Shown here one piece after another: positions 34,170 to 44,205 of a stretch of DNA of 64,000 bases (its first letter is position 1; each line of letters starts with the position of its first letter). Below the pieces are notes generated by a model that saw only the letters and a list, made by a program, of their open reading frames with translations, did no database searches and was not told where the DNA came from. The position numbers were made by a program, and so were the translations under genes. Source of the stretch: Dictyophora rubrovolvata (lineage: Eukaryota; Basidiomycota; Agaricomycetes; Phallales; Phallaceae); the NCBI GenBank assembly GCA_029959195.1, contig CP114117.1, positions 1,364,001 through 1,428,000 on the forward strand, given 5' to 3'.

Positions 34170-36783
34170 TTATAGTAGTAAATCATCATCCAAGTCTGTT
34201 TGACGTACGTTATGAACCGGTCGCGGTTCATCGGGAAGGTAATTGCTAAAAGCACCGTCCAAGTTTGCGTATGGATCGTGTCCTTGGTTCGCTTCATCAT
34301 TTTCTGCAGCTTCTTCAGGCTCCGGAGTTTCGTTGGAAGACCCATTCCGGGCCTCCGATGGTGTGTCGCTATGTTGCACTGGATGATTAATTGTAGGTGG
34401 AGGCAAATTTGTAGATGTGACGGCAGCCACTTCTTGTAGTAAAGGGACGAGCACCTTCCTTGAATTAGCGTTCAGCGCCGGACTGTCGACCAGTGCTTTC
34501 CCCTTGGCGTTTCGGATGAATGTCTAGAGGGGCGGATGTAGGGACGGATGTAAGAAAAAAGGGAGCTATATTAAGTGATACTGAAGCTATACCTCTGGAT
34601 TTTTGTGATAAATCGAGGCGAGTGTACCCGTGTGGAGGAGTAGTTGATCAAGAGATCCTCTCTCTATGCGATCGGTATCGGTCGAGATAATCGGCTTTTC
34701 CGAAAGGACAATCTCGTTTGCTCCAGCTGGATTCTGAGCCAGTAATCGCCAGTACATGAAACCACGATCTCGAAGGTCAGGGTTGTCAATTTCTTCAGTT
34801 GTCCACTTGAGCACCTTATGGACTAAGTCTTTTGCGGCAGTGGATTGTGATTTATAAATAAATAATTTCACCGTGGCAGTCAATAGTGCCAACTGTACCT
34901 AATGTAATTGGTAAGACCTCGGTCATAAGAGAGAAATCTTATAATGGTCAAACCTCCACTTGTTCTTCTAGAAATGTATATACTAAATCATCCAGCAGTT
35001 CTTCGGAGTTATCGATTTGATACGCGTATTGACCAATAATCCATATCATGGCTGCTTTAGCTTCCGGTTCATCGAGACCATCAATATTCTGGCTTAGAAC
35101 AGGCAATATGCCTTCATATTTCCCCGGATATCGTCTGAAGATGTCTTTTATGACGATGATAGCTTCTTGAACAACGTAGGTAATTTTGTTGTCTATCAGC
35201 GAAAGTAAAGTCTCGATGCATCTATCGGCTGCACCCTCGACTTTGATAGCCAATCTTCCGATTGACCTGACGGCTTTCCGAACAAAATCTATGTCAACTT
35301 CTGATGCATACCTATATGTGTAATCATCAGTAATTATATGAGGATAGAACTGCAGCGAAATATTATACTCTTTTAACTCGATTAACACTTCGTTCACATT
35401 GTCGTCCCGGGCCAAGCGATACATAATTTCAAGTTTTGCCAACTTGACATATATCGGATCATTATACTTGCAAAAGAATACTTTGACATCGTTTTTTAAA
35501 ACAGCCGAACGCCGCTGAATAATAAGAAGAATATTTCGTAGCGCTACATATTGAACCTCTGGTCCTGAGGACAGGAGGGTGACTTAAAAAGGCAAATCAG
35601 TGAAAACCAGAAACTTCGAACCAAAACGTTAATCACCTAATGGTGGACCCATTTTCTTGCAGAGATAATCAGTTACTCGTTTATTGTCCATATAGTTCAT
35701 AACGTATAAGAGAACTTTTATAGCAGTTAAAACGACAGCAGAATTTGCATGCTGTAGTCGCACGACTATTCTTTCCGCCAGCACCTCCGCATCTTGAGTC
35801 GTTTGAGGAACAAATGACATTAATGAATCCAAGATATAGACTTGTCCCCACCTATACATTAATATTGTCGGCGAAAAAAGCGATGAAAGTGCGTAATAAA
35901 TCTTACTCAGAAGCCTCGTCCAAAGCGGATATAAGTTTATTCGCAACAGTGATATTGAGATGTAAGACGATGTTGTCACTCCGTTCACTCAACTCGGAAA
36001 GAGCGGCTACAGCGTTTGCAACAACAGTAGGGTTGGGATCTGCTAGTAAATCGCGTAACATAGTCACATATCCGTGGCGTTCAATAGTTTTTGCGTCTTG
36101 GACGTAAAGCTTCGCGACACAAATGGCAGCGGTTTTACGAACGTATGGATCCTTGTCCCTTAAGCAGTGCCGAAGGGGATCAATTAAGGCCTCAATGATG
36201 ATGGGGAGGGGGATATATGACATTGTACGCAAAGCTAGAGCTCGAACCAAAGGATTCAAGTCGTTACAATCCTGAACAAGCGTCAAAAATAAGGTCATGA
36301 GTATATGTAGGAATGGTTTGACCTCGATAAAGTACGGCACAGCTTTAGCAATTTGATCAGGTTTCGACCGACCATAGCTAACCAAGTAGAGATAGACCAC
36401 TGCAGAAGCAGTCAATAAGTAACTCACGACTATCAGGACCAAAATAAAAGTAGCCCACTCTTTTTAATTTCCAATAGAGGGGCACCCAACAGGGGTATAA
36501 CGTCACCGAATAAGGGGGACACTAGAGTATGTGAGTAAAGTATTCAACATCAACAAACATATCTAAAACATACTATCATTCCCCATTGTAATATTGGCGA
36601 CTATCTTCTTCAAAATAGTCTTGCGTTTAACGAACTTCTTGTCTTTGGATTCAGCATCTTGAAGCTCCTGGCGAAAATCCTGAAAGAAGTAACGTTTGGG
36701 GGGCAATAACAGATAAACATGTTTATGAGTACCTGGATTTTTCCCCTCTGGAAAAATTTGGCATCTTGACCTTGCGTAGACAT
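34170..36783 (-). CDS. APL2: AP-1 complex subunit beta (beta-adaptin)
   Basis: This is the large beta subunit of a clathrin adaptor complex (AP-1, perhaps shared with AP-2), which binds clathrin and sorts cargo at the trans-Golgi and endosomes. The start at 36783 reads [19 protein letters not shown], then [69 protein letters not shown] and [14 protein letters not shown]. The helical-repeat trunk continues through [57 protein letters not shown] and [12 protein letters not shown] Pro/Glu/Asn-rich hinge follows, ending TDLDDDLLL. There is no appendage (ear) domain, as in yeast Apl2, so the total is close to 720 residues. About nine introns occur. The promoter is shared with the NEPRO-like gene, 80 bp away. 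Confidence 0.93.
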
Positions 36784-36863
36784 GTTGCAAAGATACCAGT
36801 TATGCTAGAGGAAACCGCACTGGCATGACACAAGATGCGGTGACAGACGGCTTGTCACGTTGA

Positions 36864-38098
36864 ATGCTCTTTCCTTCCTCAAGCGAAGTGTGCATCGCTT
36901 TTACGTCTACGAAAGCTCACCCGCGAGCTCAAGTGGATGTCAATAAACATGGCATTGTGGATTCTTCTCTCAAAAATTTCAAAGCATGCGCGCAACGTCT
37001 TCCCACACTTATGACACTCTTCAGTGAAGAGTCGCGACTACTAGAAAGGATTTATTACAAGAACAAGAATCAACAAAGATCGTCTCTTTTTTGGAGAAAA
37101 TTTGAAGAAATTCGGAGACTTGTCTTTCGAGTGCTAGAATTGAACCCGGAAAAACTTGTGGAAACTTTGCGTTATTCATTTTATGGTTCGCAAAAGTACT
37201 TGTAACCAAACTTCTGATTAGAAAGGAGAATCTTACCCTCGTTCTAACAGCTTGAAAGCACTGCGGACTCCATGGACGCAAGTACCAGATTCATTGCCTT
37301 TATATTCCATGTCAGGGCTTTTGGTTGGAATGGGACATCTTCTGAAGCACGTAAGCTGTGGGCTTTGCGCAACAAAGCATAACCTTCTAATCTGTTAAGT
37401 AGATCAACAGTCGATTTGGTTCAATTTTCAGGTTGGATTCTTTCATTATTGTCTCCTTCATACCCTCAGCTGCAAGCTTTTTAACAGCACCCTAGTTCGA
37501 CAACTCAGGACGCTCTCATTCGCGCCATTGGTTCTCACTATTGTCTCAATGCTTTCGAGATTCAACTATTTTATTTCTAGATTTCAAGAAACCTTTCGGA
37601 TATTATGGGCAGGTTCAATCAGTCTGATTGAAGGGTTATATGTAGGAATTAACTATTCATTTTTCTTCGCTTTTTCAATTTTCATCAACAGAGTCAACAC
37701 ACCCAGTACAAGGCAGCGAAATGGCCAAAATTTAAACCATTTGATGTATATGTTAGGAAAGGCGATCAAGATTTTTCTGAGAAACGAGATATTGCTGTAT
37801 CTATGATTGTGGACGAAGATACTGGTAGTCGTATAATAACACCGGATGGCGCAGCTGCAGCTGAACCGATACCTACACCTCTCGCTTTACCCGTGATTCC
37901 TCAAACACCCAACCTCTCCTCTAGTGCGGTTTCTTTTGTCCAAGGACCGGATGGTGTAGACTCTAAACCATCAGAACCGTTGGAATTAACTACCGTCCAG
38001 TCAGCAAAAAGATCGTCTAACGACCCAACTGTTTCTGCAGATAACAAGAAACGAAAGAAAAAAAAGCAGGACGAAATAGATGACATATTTCGCTCGTG
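36864..38098 (+). CDS. NEPRO-like nucleolar protein (DUF4477 type)
   Basis: The protein resembles nucleolus and neural progenitor protein (NEPRO), a nucleolar factor connected with RNase MRP/P and rRNA processing. Exons are 36864-37195, 37251-37350, 37432-37641 and 37692-38098. The N-terminal domain has SRLLERIYYKNKNQQRSSLF then WRKFEEIRRLVFRVL, the strongest family marker. It continues NLKALRTPWTQVPDSLPLYS, GLLVGMGHLL, VGFFHYCLLHTLSCKLFNST and RFNYFISRFQETFRILW. The final exon reads QYKAAKWPKFKPFDVYVR, then a Pro-rich linker and a basic tail KKRKKKKQDEIDDIFRS, a common ending for nucleolar proteins. Every exon join is in phase. The product is about 349 residues. The family call rests on the YYKNKNQ-RSSLFWR motif and the tail; moderate confidence. 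Confidence 0.75.
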
Positions 38099-38251
38099 AC
38101 TCGGACTGTTATAACCTATTGCTCTAGATACATGCTTGTAACGGGCGGCACACCCTTAAGGCCGGATTCGCAATTGTTCGTGATTTCCAAATGTAATAAA
38201 TTCCCACGTTTCATCTCTGCTTGTTGCACATCACATACTGTTGTAAGTAAA

Positions 38252-39191
38252 ATGGGCCAGCCACAAGAGTATTTAAAGACCGACTTTGAGACTTGGGCGG
38301 GAAGCGACCGATACCACAATGAATGCCTAATCCCTGCCGATGAAGTTTTGGACCATGTTCTTCATACCAGTGCTTCTCTGCCGAATATCGCTGTTTCTAA
38401 AGCTCAGGTACGTCGATGATTAGAGTAATTAATAAGTAGTCCATATATGCTAATCAGATTTAACCTTGCACAGGGCAAATTTTTACATCTCCTAGCCAAG
38501 TCAATTCAAGCAAAACATGTATTGGAAGTAGGAACTTTGGGCGGGCAAGTCGTATTTGTCTGAATATCGAATCTTCCTATAATTGATGTGGTATGGCTCA
38601 TAATTTTAGTTATTCTACGATATGGCTGGCAAGAGCACTCCCAGACGATGGGGAAGTAATTACATTGGAACTGAATCCACAGCACGCAGAGGTGAGTTGA
38701 AGATTCAACTTCAACCAGCCAAAGGCTTCATCTGAAACTAACATGCCGTGTAAACATTTTCAGGTCGCTCTGAATAACTTCAAACATGCCAATTTGGATG
38801 GAAAGATTAGACTTATACTGGGGGCAGCCAAAGATACGATCAAGACATTACAACCCGCTCAGCCTTTCGATTTAATTTTTATTGATGCTGATAAGCCGGG
38901 GAACCTTGATTATTTCATAGAGGCAAAACGTTTGATTCGGAAGGGGGGCGTAATCATAGGTTCGACTTCGGCGTCGGACTTGGATCTTCCTTCTGCGCTA
39001 AACTTATATTCATAGTCGACAACGTGGTTCGGTATGGTCGGGTCGCAGATCCGAATTACGCAGATAGTGCTGTTGAAGGTGTCAGGCGACTACTGGAGTA
39101 CGTCAAAACCGATAACACCGTCGACGCTACAACCTTGTCCACAGTCGGGGAGAAAGGCTACGACGGCTTTATGTATGCAGTGAAGCTTTAA
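38252..39191 (+). CDS. Class I SAM-dependent O-methyltransferase (CCoAOMT family)
   Basis: This is a metal-dependent catechol-type O-methyltransferase of the caffeoyl-CoA/COMT class, which uses S-adenosylmethionine. Exons are 38252-38407, 38474-38544, 38610-38691, 38764-38959 and 39016-39191. The protein starts MGQPQEYLKTDFETWAGSDR and has HLLAKSIQAKHVLEVGTLGG then YSTIWLARALPDDGEVITLE (SAM motif I and the acidic residue binding ribose). FDLIFIDADKPGNLDYF supplies metal-ligand Asp residues, and VDNVVRYGRVADPNY the downstream Asp-Asn. It ends GEKGYDGFMYAVKL. The second intron (38545-38609) begins GCAAGT, a GC-AG intron; only this join gives GGYSTIW. No signal peptide is seen, so it is probably cytosolic. 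The substrate is unknown. Confidence 0.92.
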
Positions 39192-39327
39192 AGTTGAGAA
39201 AAAAAGGAATCTTTATTATATCTAATGTCCACATGGTCCCGTACATGGATAATGGAAAGATGAGCTTGATAGAAGAGTCCGTAATCAATAAACACCCTCA
39301 GACAACAACGCGCATCTCCCGCAGCCC

Positions 39328-41109
39328 TTACATCAGGGTAAAGGATGCGAACACAGCTATAAGGGCAATGAAATAGCGAGGAGCTAGTAACGACTTGACT
39401 CCATTCTTGGTAGTAGTGGGAGATGGGGTCGTTGAGGAAGATGAGGAAGAACTGCTAGCATTCTGAGTTGTGTTGGTTTGAACGGCAAACTGCTGCGGCA
39501 ATTTCAGTTGAGCCGAGGCATTAACTACCTTTCCGTTTTGGAAGGTATCAGGGTTCATCGCCATAACAGCTTGAGAGTAACTGAAGGGAAATTCAGTACA
39601 GGGCGGGAGTGTGACGTGGTTTCATCCTACTTACAAAATATTCAAAAGGGCCTGCTTCTTGTTATCATCGTTCATTCCGGCACAGTTAATATCCATTCCC
39701 CAGTTAGAGAGACTAGAGTTAGATCCCACAATGCCAACGGTGTAATTCCAAGCAGAGGAGACATCAGAGTCCTATTCGTAAAATGTGAGCGATGGCAGAA
39801 AAAACATAACAGGGAAGGGAGAGAGACGTACTTGGGCCATGTCAGTTAGAACGGAACTCATTGGCATGTAGCTGGAATTTGATCCCACTGACGGTTCAGG
39901 ATTACCGATGTTTATTCCACCGAACATTCCCTTCTCACAGTGTCCGGGTACACCACAGTAGAACCAGATAGGATTAGTGTCATTGATTACTTGGTTAACT
40001 AATGAACCAGATTAAACTTGAAGATTTTTGAGGAAATACATCAATTAGGACTCACACATGGAGCCTACAGTACGCAGGCCGGAAGCAAAACCGCTGGCAG
40101 TTTTGTTGCAAACCTCTATAGCCGATGATTGGGTGACTGTATGACTCCCACCAACCCATTGGTAGACGATTGAATCTCCAACACTAGCATTTGTAGCAAA
40201 TGGCACATATTGCAGCACTCTATGAATTGATCATATAAGGGATTTATCTGACGAGATACCGATATTTCTCATACCCTGGAGCCGGCGCAACAATAATGGT
40301 GTGGGTAGCACCTGAACTTGAGGCAGTACTGGTGCCTGATACATCTTCTGAGGGTGGTGGTGTGGTAGCAGAGGGAGGGGCACCAAATTGAGCCGAACAT
40401 TCTATGACACGAGCTCAATTTGTATAATGGAAAAACAATGAGATAACACATACGCTGAACGCAACTGTCGTAGCCGCTGCTGCTGCTGCCACCCCAGGAT
40501 GCACTTCCCGATCCGTAGGTTGCTTGGGAAGACATAGCAGAAGACGTTTGGGTATACATGGCAGACGACGTTTGAATAGCATATGAGGATGAGGACGATG
40601 TCATGGCTTGCATCATTGTTTCGGTAGACATGCTGTGATAACAGTTTAAATACAAGGTTCACATGGAGAAGGAGAGTCATACGAGTTCCAGGTGTTTCCG
40701 TAACTGCTGTCCGAGCTTCCGTAACTACTATCCATGCTTCCGTAGCTGCTATCCATGCTTGCGTAACTGCTATCCATGCTTGCGTAACTGCTATCCATGC
40801 TTGCGTAACTGCTGTCCATGCTTGCGTAACCGCTGTCCATGCTTGCGTAGCTGCTGTGGGATGACCCGTAACTACTATCATGACCGGAGCCGTAGCTACT
40901 ATCCATATTGGAAGAAGAGGCTTTGTATGATCCTGTTTGGTAGCTGCTATCGGTGTTCATGGTTGCAGTAGGAGCATATCGGCGAACCATGGGCACTGAT
41001 AAGGCTACTCAAAAAATGCTCGCAAGGCGACAGATACAGTGAATGACGTACCAGCGGAAGAGACAGAGACCAAAGCAGCAGCAGAGATCAGTTGAGAGAA
41101 GTGGACCAT
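39328..41109 (-). CDS. Secreted GPI-type cupredoxin with Ser/Tyr tandem repeats
   Basis: This is an extracellular blue-copper-like (cupredoxin) protein of the serine-rich type common in basidiomycetes. The start at 41109 gives a signal peptide, MVHFSQLISAAALVSVSSA, then MVRRYAPTATMNTD. Residues about 40-120 hold tandem SSYASMD heptads encoded by 21-bp repeats. Next come SGSASWGGSSSSGYDSCV, a cupredoxin fold with NVGDSIVYQWVGGSHTVTQS (His ligand) and IWFYCGVPGHCEKGMFGG (Cys, His and Met ligands), then a second, worn domain-like part with SWNYTVGIVGSNSS-type residues and NCAGMNDDNKKQALLNI. The end is Ser/Thr-rich with a hydrophobic tail (LLAPRYFIALIAVFASFTLM), a GPI-anchor signal. Exons are split by six or more short introns. 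It probably sits at the cell surface; its physiological role is unknown. Confidence 0.88.
40696..40858. repeat. Tandem 21-bp coding repeat
   Basis: About eight head-to-tail copies of a 21-bp unit lie inside the cupredoxin gene; the plus-strand consensus is CTTGCGTAACTGCTATCCATG. The central units differ by single bases and the flanking ones are more worn, which suggests expansion from the middle. On the coding strand each unit gives the heptad Ser-Tyr-Ala-Ser-Met-Asp-Ser, with Ala replaced by Gly at the edges. Length variation between strains is likely. Confidence 0.85.
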
Positions 41110-42144
41110 TTTGATTAATAAAGAGGGTTTTCAAAGAATGTGCAAATCTAAAATTATAATCTGATAAAAAACGTAACCCTCGCAGAGGCGTCGGAGAACA
41201 GAGAACTCTGTCAAAGAGTGGAGGTACGAGCACGAAAAGAGATCGAGACTAAGCTCGAAAACTGTATTTGAGGGTCAGTTACATATTTTTTTTTATTTTG
41301 TAGGGAACGCACCGAAAAGACAAAGAGGGAGTACGGAAAGGAGGGAACCAAGGACAATTTTTTGTTGGCATGGGTTTTTATACCGAACGGGGACTGAGAC
41401 CGTTGGCAGGTTGTCAAGATGAGTTCGAGTTCCGAAAATAACTCGCCTCCCCTTCATCAAGCGATGGGAGATTTCATCAGCCTGTATGATATTACGTTAT
41501 TGATAATTTCCATGTTGCCAGAGGTTGCCACGAACTGTTCTGGTTTATTAAATAACTTTGGAGCACAATAAGGACACCTAGAGACGATGGGCTCCACATC
41601 AGGTTGCCGGAGGAACGTAGATGGCATTATTGGCACGAGCTGAGGACACCTACGAGACCTCAATATGTGTAACGTGGAAACGATCACTCCCCGCGCTAAA
41701 CGAGGATTTTTGTTGGGACAACGACCCGCAGTCAGTCAGTCGCCTGGGAACGAGAAATAGAGTTTGGCAACGTTGGGACGTTCTCATGCATTCTGGGGTG
41801 GCAGGACAAGGACAATCCTTGCACGACATCTCGTTCGATGTTTGCCTTGAAGTTGGAAACAACCAAGCAAATAAATCAACGTATTTTTTCCATTCGAGAC
41901 GGGTGGTACTACGGTTTCATCACTGAGACATCTTTGATCAGTGTAGAGAATAGACGTATCAAGTCAGGATACAGAAGTCTGACATCGCGACCGCGTTTGA
42001 GAATATTGGAAAACCCGTCTGACCTGCAATGCATTAATCTGAAGAGAATTGAGTTAGACTGCGGACTCGAGTCGCTCGACGAGCTCTCTAATTCCGGGCG
42101 CGTGACAGTGACTGCTAGTGTTAGCCACTGAGCACCTGCTCGGT
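41110..42144. other. Unassigned 1 kb between cupredoxin and SQR genes
   Basis: This gap holds the divergent promoters of both flanking genes, yet it is long for this window. Several 70-100 codon frames overlap on both strands. One candidate start on the plus strand is the ATG at 41420 (MSSSSENNSPPLHQAMGDF then LYDITLLIISMLPEV). A second frame covers 41621-41926 (RNRVWQRWDVLMHSG). On the minus strand a CPYCAPKLF frame ends at 41457. None could be extended by splicing into a protein that I recognise, so no gene is called. Confidence 0.35.
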
Positions 42145-43960
42145 ATGGCGCTGTCAAATGGGTTGAGCAACGTCAGGTTGATAAGCTCGCGTTCATCGCC
42201 TTCGCTTTTACGGCGCGTCAGTACACAGATTCCCCACAAAGCAAAAATACTTGTCGTGGGCGGTGGTAAGGGAAATCTCATCTTATCTTCTGCAGCCTTA
42301 CCACGATAAACATGTTTAGGAACTGGTGGCCTGACCGTGGCCAACCAAATATACAATCGATTCAAGTCAGCTGGAAAAACATTAAGCAATGGCGATATTG
42401 CCATATTCGACTCTTCATATGTAGGTTTGGACTCGTAAACTAACATTTTGTCCCAACTCACCGCCAAACGAATGCTTTCTAGTACCATCATTACCAGGCA
42501 AGGAGCGACTCGAGAACTCTTCCTATCAGAACTCTCACATTCGTATATCATTCGATTATAGCCCGGATGGACACTGATCGGCGGTGGCTTGAAAGACAAA
42601 TATACTTCTGATTTACGTCGTCCTTTGGCTGATCTTGTCCCCGACCATATTCAGCTGGTCCCACACAATGTCACCAGCTTCCTCCCAAAAGAATCCAAAG
42701 TTCAAACTACATCAGGTACCTATGTGTCCTATGATGTTCTAATAGTCGCTGCTGGCCTTCAGATAAACTGGGATAGTATCCCTGGACTAACACCAGCTCT
42801 GGCCGATCCTAATTCCAATGTCTCATCCATCTATTCCTTCGATACCTGTGATAAAACATGGCGCGATATCGAGTCAATGCGAACTGGAAGGGCTATCTTT
42901 ACACAACCTGCAGGGGTTGTTAAGTGTGCCGGAGGTACTCCTTTCAGACCATGCTTTGCTTCCCATTTTACGAAATAAAACCTCTTAGCCCCTCAGAAAA
43001 TCATGTGGCTAGCTTGGGATCGTTTCCAGAAAACCAACCGAGGCAATAATATAAAAATTGAATTCTGGACAGGAATGCCTTCCATGTTCAGGTATGTATA
43101 TCATCAGCCTCGGGTCTTTACATTAGCTGAACTAGAATATTCACTAGTGTACCGAAGTATGCCGAAATTCTGAATACGCTACGTCTACAGCGTAACATCG
43201 AAGCTAAATTTGAGCACAACTTGATTTCTATAAATCCTGACCGTCGAACTGCAACCTTCAAGCGGCCAGACGGCCAAACATTGGAAACAGACTACACTTT
43301 TTTGCATGTTGTCCCGCCCATGTCTCCTCTTGGATTTATCAAAAAGTCACCCATAGCCGATTCCGCTGGCTGGGTTGAAGTTGATCAGGCTACTTTACGA
43401 CACAAGAATCCTGATTACCAGAGTATTTTTGCAATCGGAGATTGCTCCAGCCTTCCCACATCAAAAACTGCCGCTGCGATAACAGCTCAAGCACCTGTCG
43501 TCGCGGAGAATGTTTTTAAACTCTTGGATCAGGGTACAATCAGTCAGGCAGCCTACGACGGATATACGAGTTGTCCAGTATGTTGTTATCTACCTCGCTT
43601 GCGGTCGAAATTCCCAATAATTATCATTTACTAGCTAACCGTGTCATACGACAAGCTCTTGCTCGCAGAATTCGTATACGGTGCAAAACCTAAGGAAACC
43701 TTCAATCAGTTATTAGGTCTTGATCAAGGTACACCGCGTCGGTAAGTCGATTAATTATTGACCTGAATTAACCGTTTGAGCAACTCTTTTGGGGTAAAAG
43801 TATTTTCTTAGAGATGAAGAAGGTAAATTGATCTCTATCAGTAGTAAAGGCGTGAAATATTCTGACATTCTATTAGAACTTCTTTCCCTGGGTCTACTTC
43901 AACTACATGTTGCAAGGGAAATGGTTCGGTCCTCGAGGTTTTCGCCGTCCAACCTTCTAG
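42145..43960 (+). CDS. Mitochondrial sulfide:quinone oxidoreductase
   Basis: This FAD enzyme oxidises sulfide and passes electrons to ubiquinone at the inner mitochondrial membrane. Exons are 42145-42272, 42327-42420, 42483-42497, 42562-42934, 42989-43091, 43148-43577, 43635-43741, 43801-43822 and 43877-43960. A basic presequence (NVRLISSRSSPSLLRRVST) leads to KILVVGGGTGGLTVANQIY (FAD site). A 15-nt exon (Tyr-His-His-Tyr-Gln) precedes PGWTLIGGGLKDKY. Redox cysteines occur in GVVKCAG and YTSCPL; other motifs are DVLIVAAGLQINWDSIPGL, FAIGDCSSLPTSKTAAAI and FPWVYFNYMLQGKWFGPRGF. The intron 42498-42561 begins GCAAGG (GC-AG). The exon 43801-43822 is 22 nt. The product is about 450 residues, normal for SQR. 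All nine joins are in phase and the family match is strong. Confidence 0.95.
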
Positions 43961-44114
43961 TGGCTCGAATAATATCTATTAATGTAATAGCAAATAAACG
44001 CAATTGCCTTTGTCTTCGTTCCAAACTTGATCATCCCCGGTCCTTTAAGTCCAAACTGAAGTAAATTTCAACCGCAACGTCCCGAGTTGCCGTGCGAATT
44101 CTGACAGTTACAAT

Positions 44115-44120
44115 CACGTG
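44115..44120. promoter_or_regulatory. E-box (CACGTG) upstream of SRC1
   Basis: A palindromic CACGTG lies 86 bp before the SRC1 ATG, flanked by T and T. It is a plausible bHLH (Cbf1-like) site; no other element was found to support it. Confidence 0.35.
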
Positions 44121-44205
44121 TCACAGCACGACACGCGGTTTAAGTATTGCTCTGTGTGGCACATTTTCACTCAGCTTCCGTTATTTCTCATTAGACAGTG
44201 CTACA

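Noticed and set aside
40663-40971. A Cys/Tyr-rich plus-strand frame (YYPCFRSCYPC repeats) opposite the cupredoxin
   Set aside because: It is the antisense reading of the 21-bp Ser/Tyr repeat and has no independent support.
42054-42599. A 181-codon open frame antisense to the SQR gene
   Set aside because: It has no ATG near its start, no recognisable motif, and overlaps strongly conserved SQR exons; it is best explained by codon structure on the other strand.
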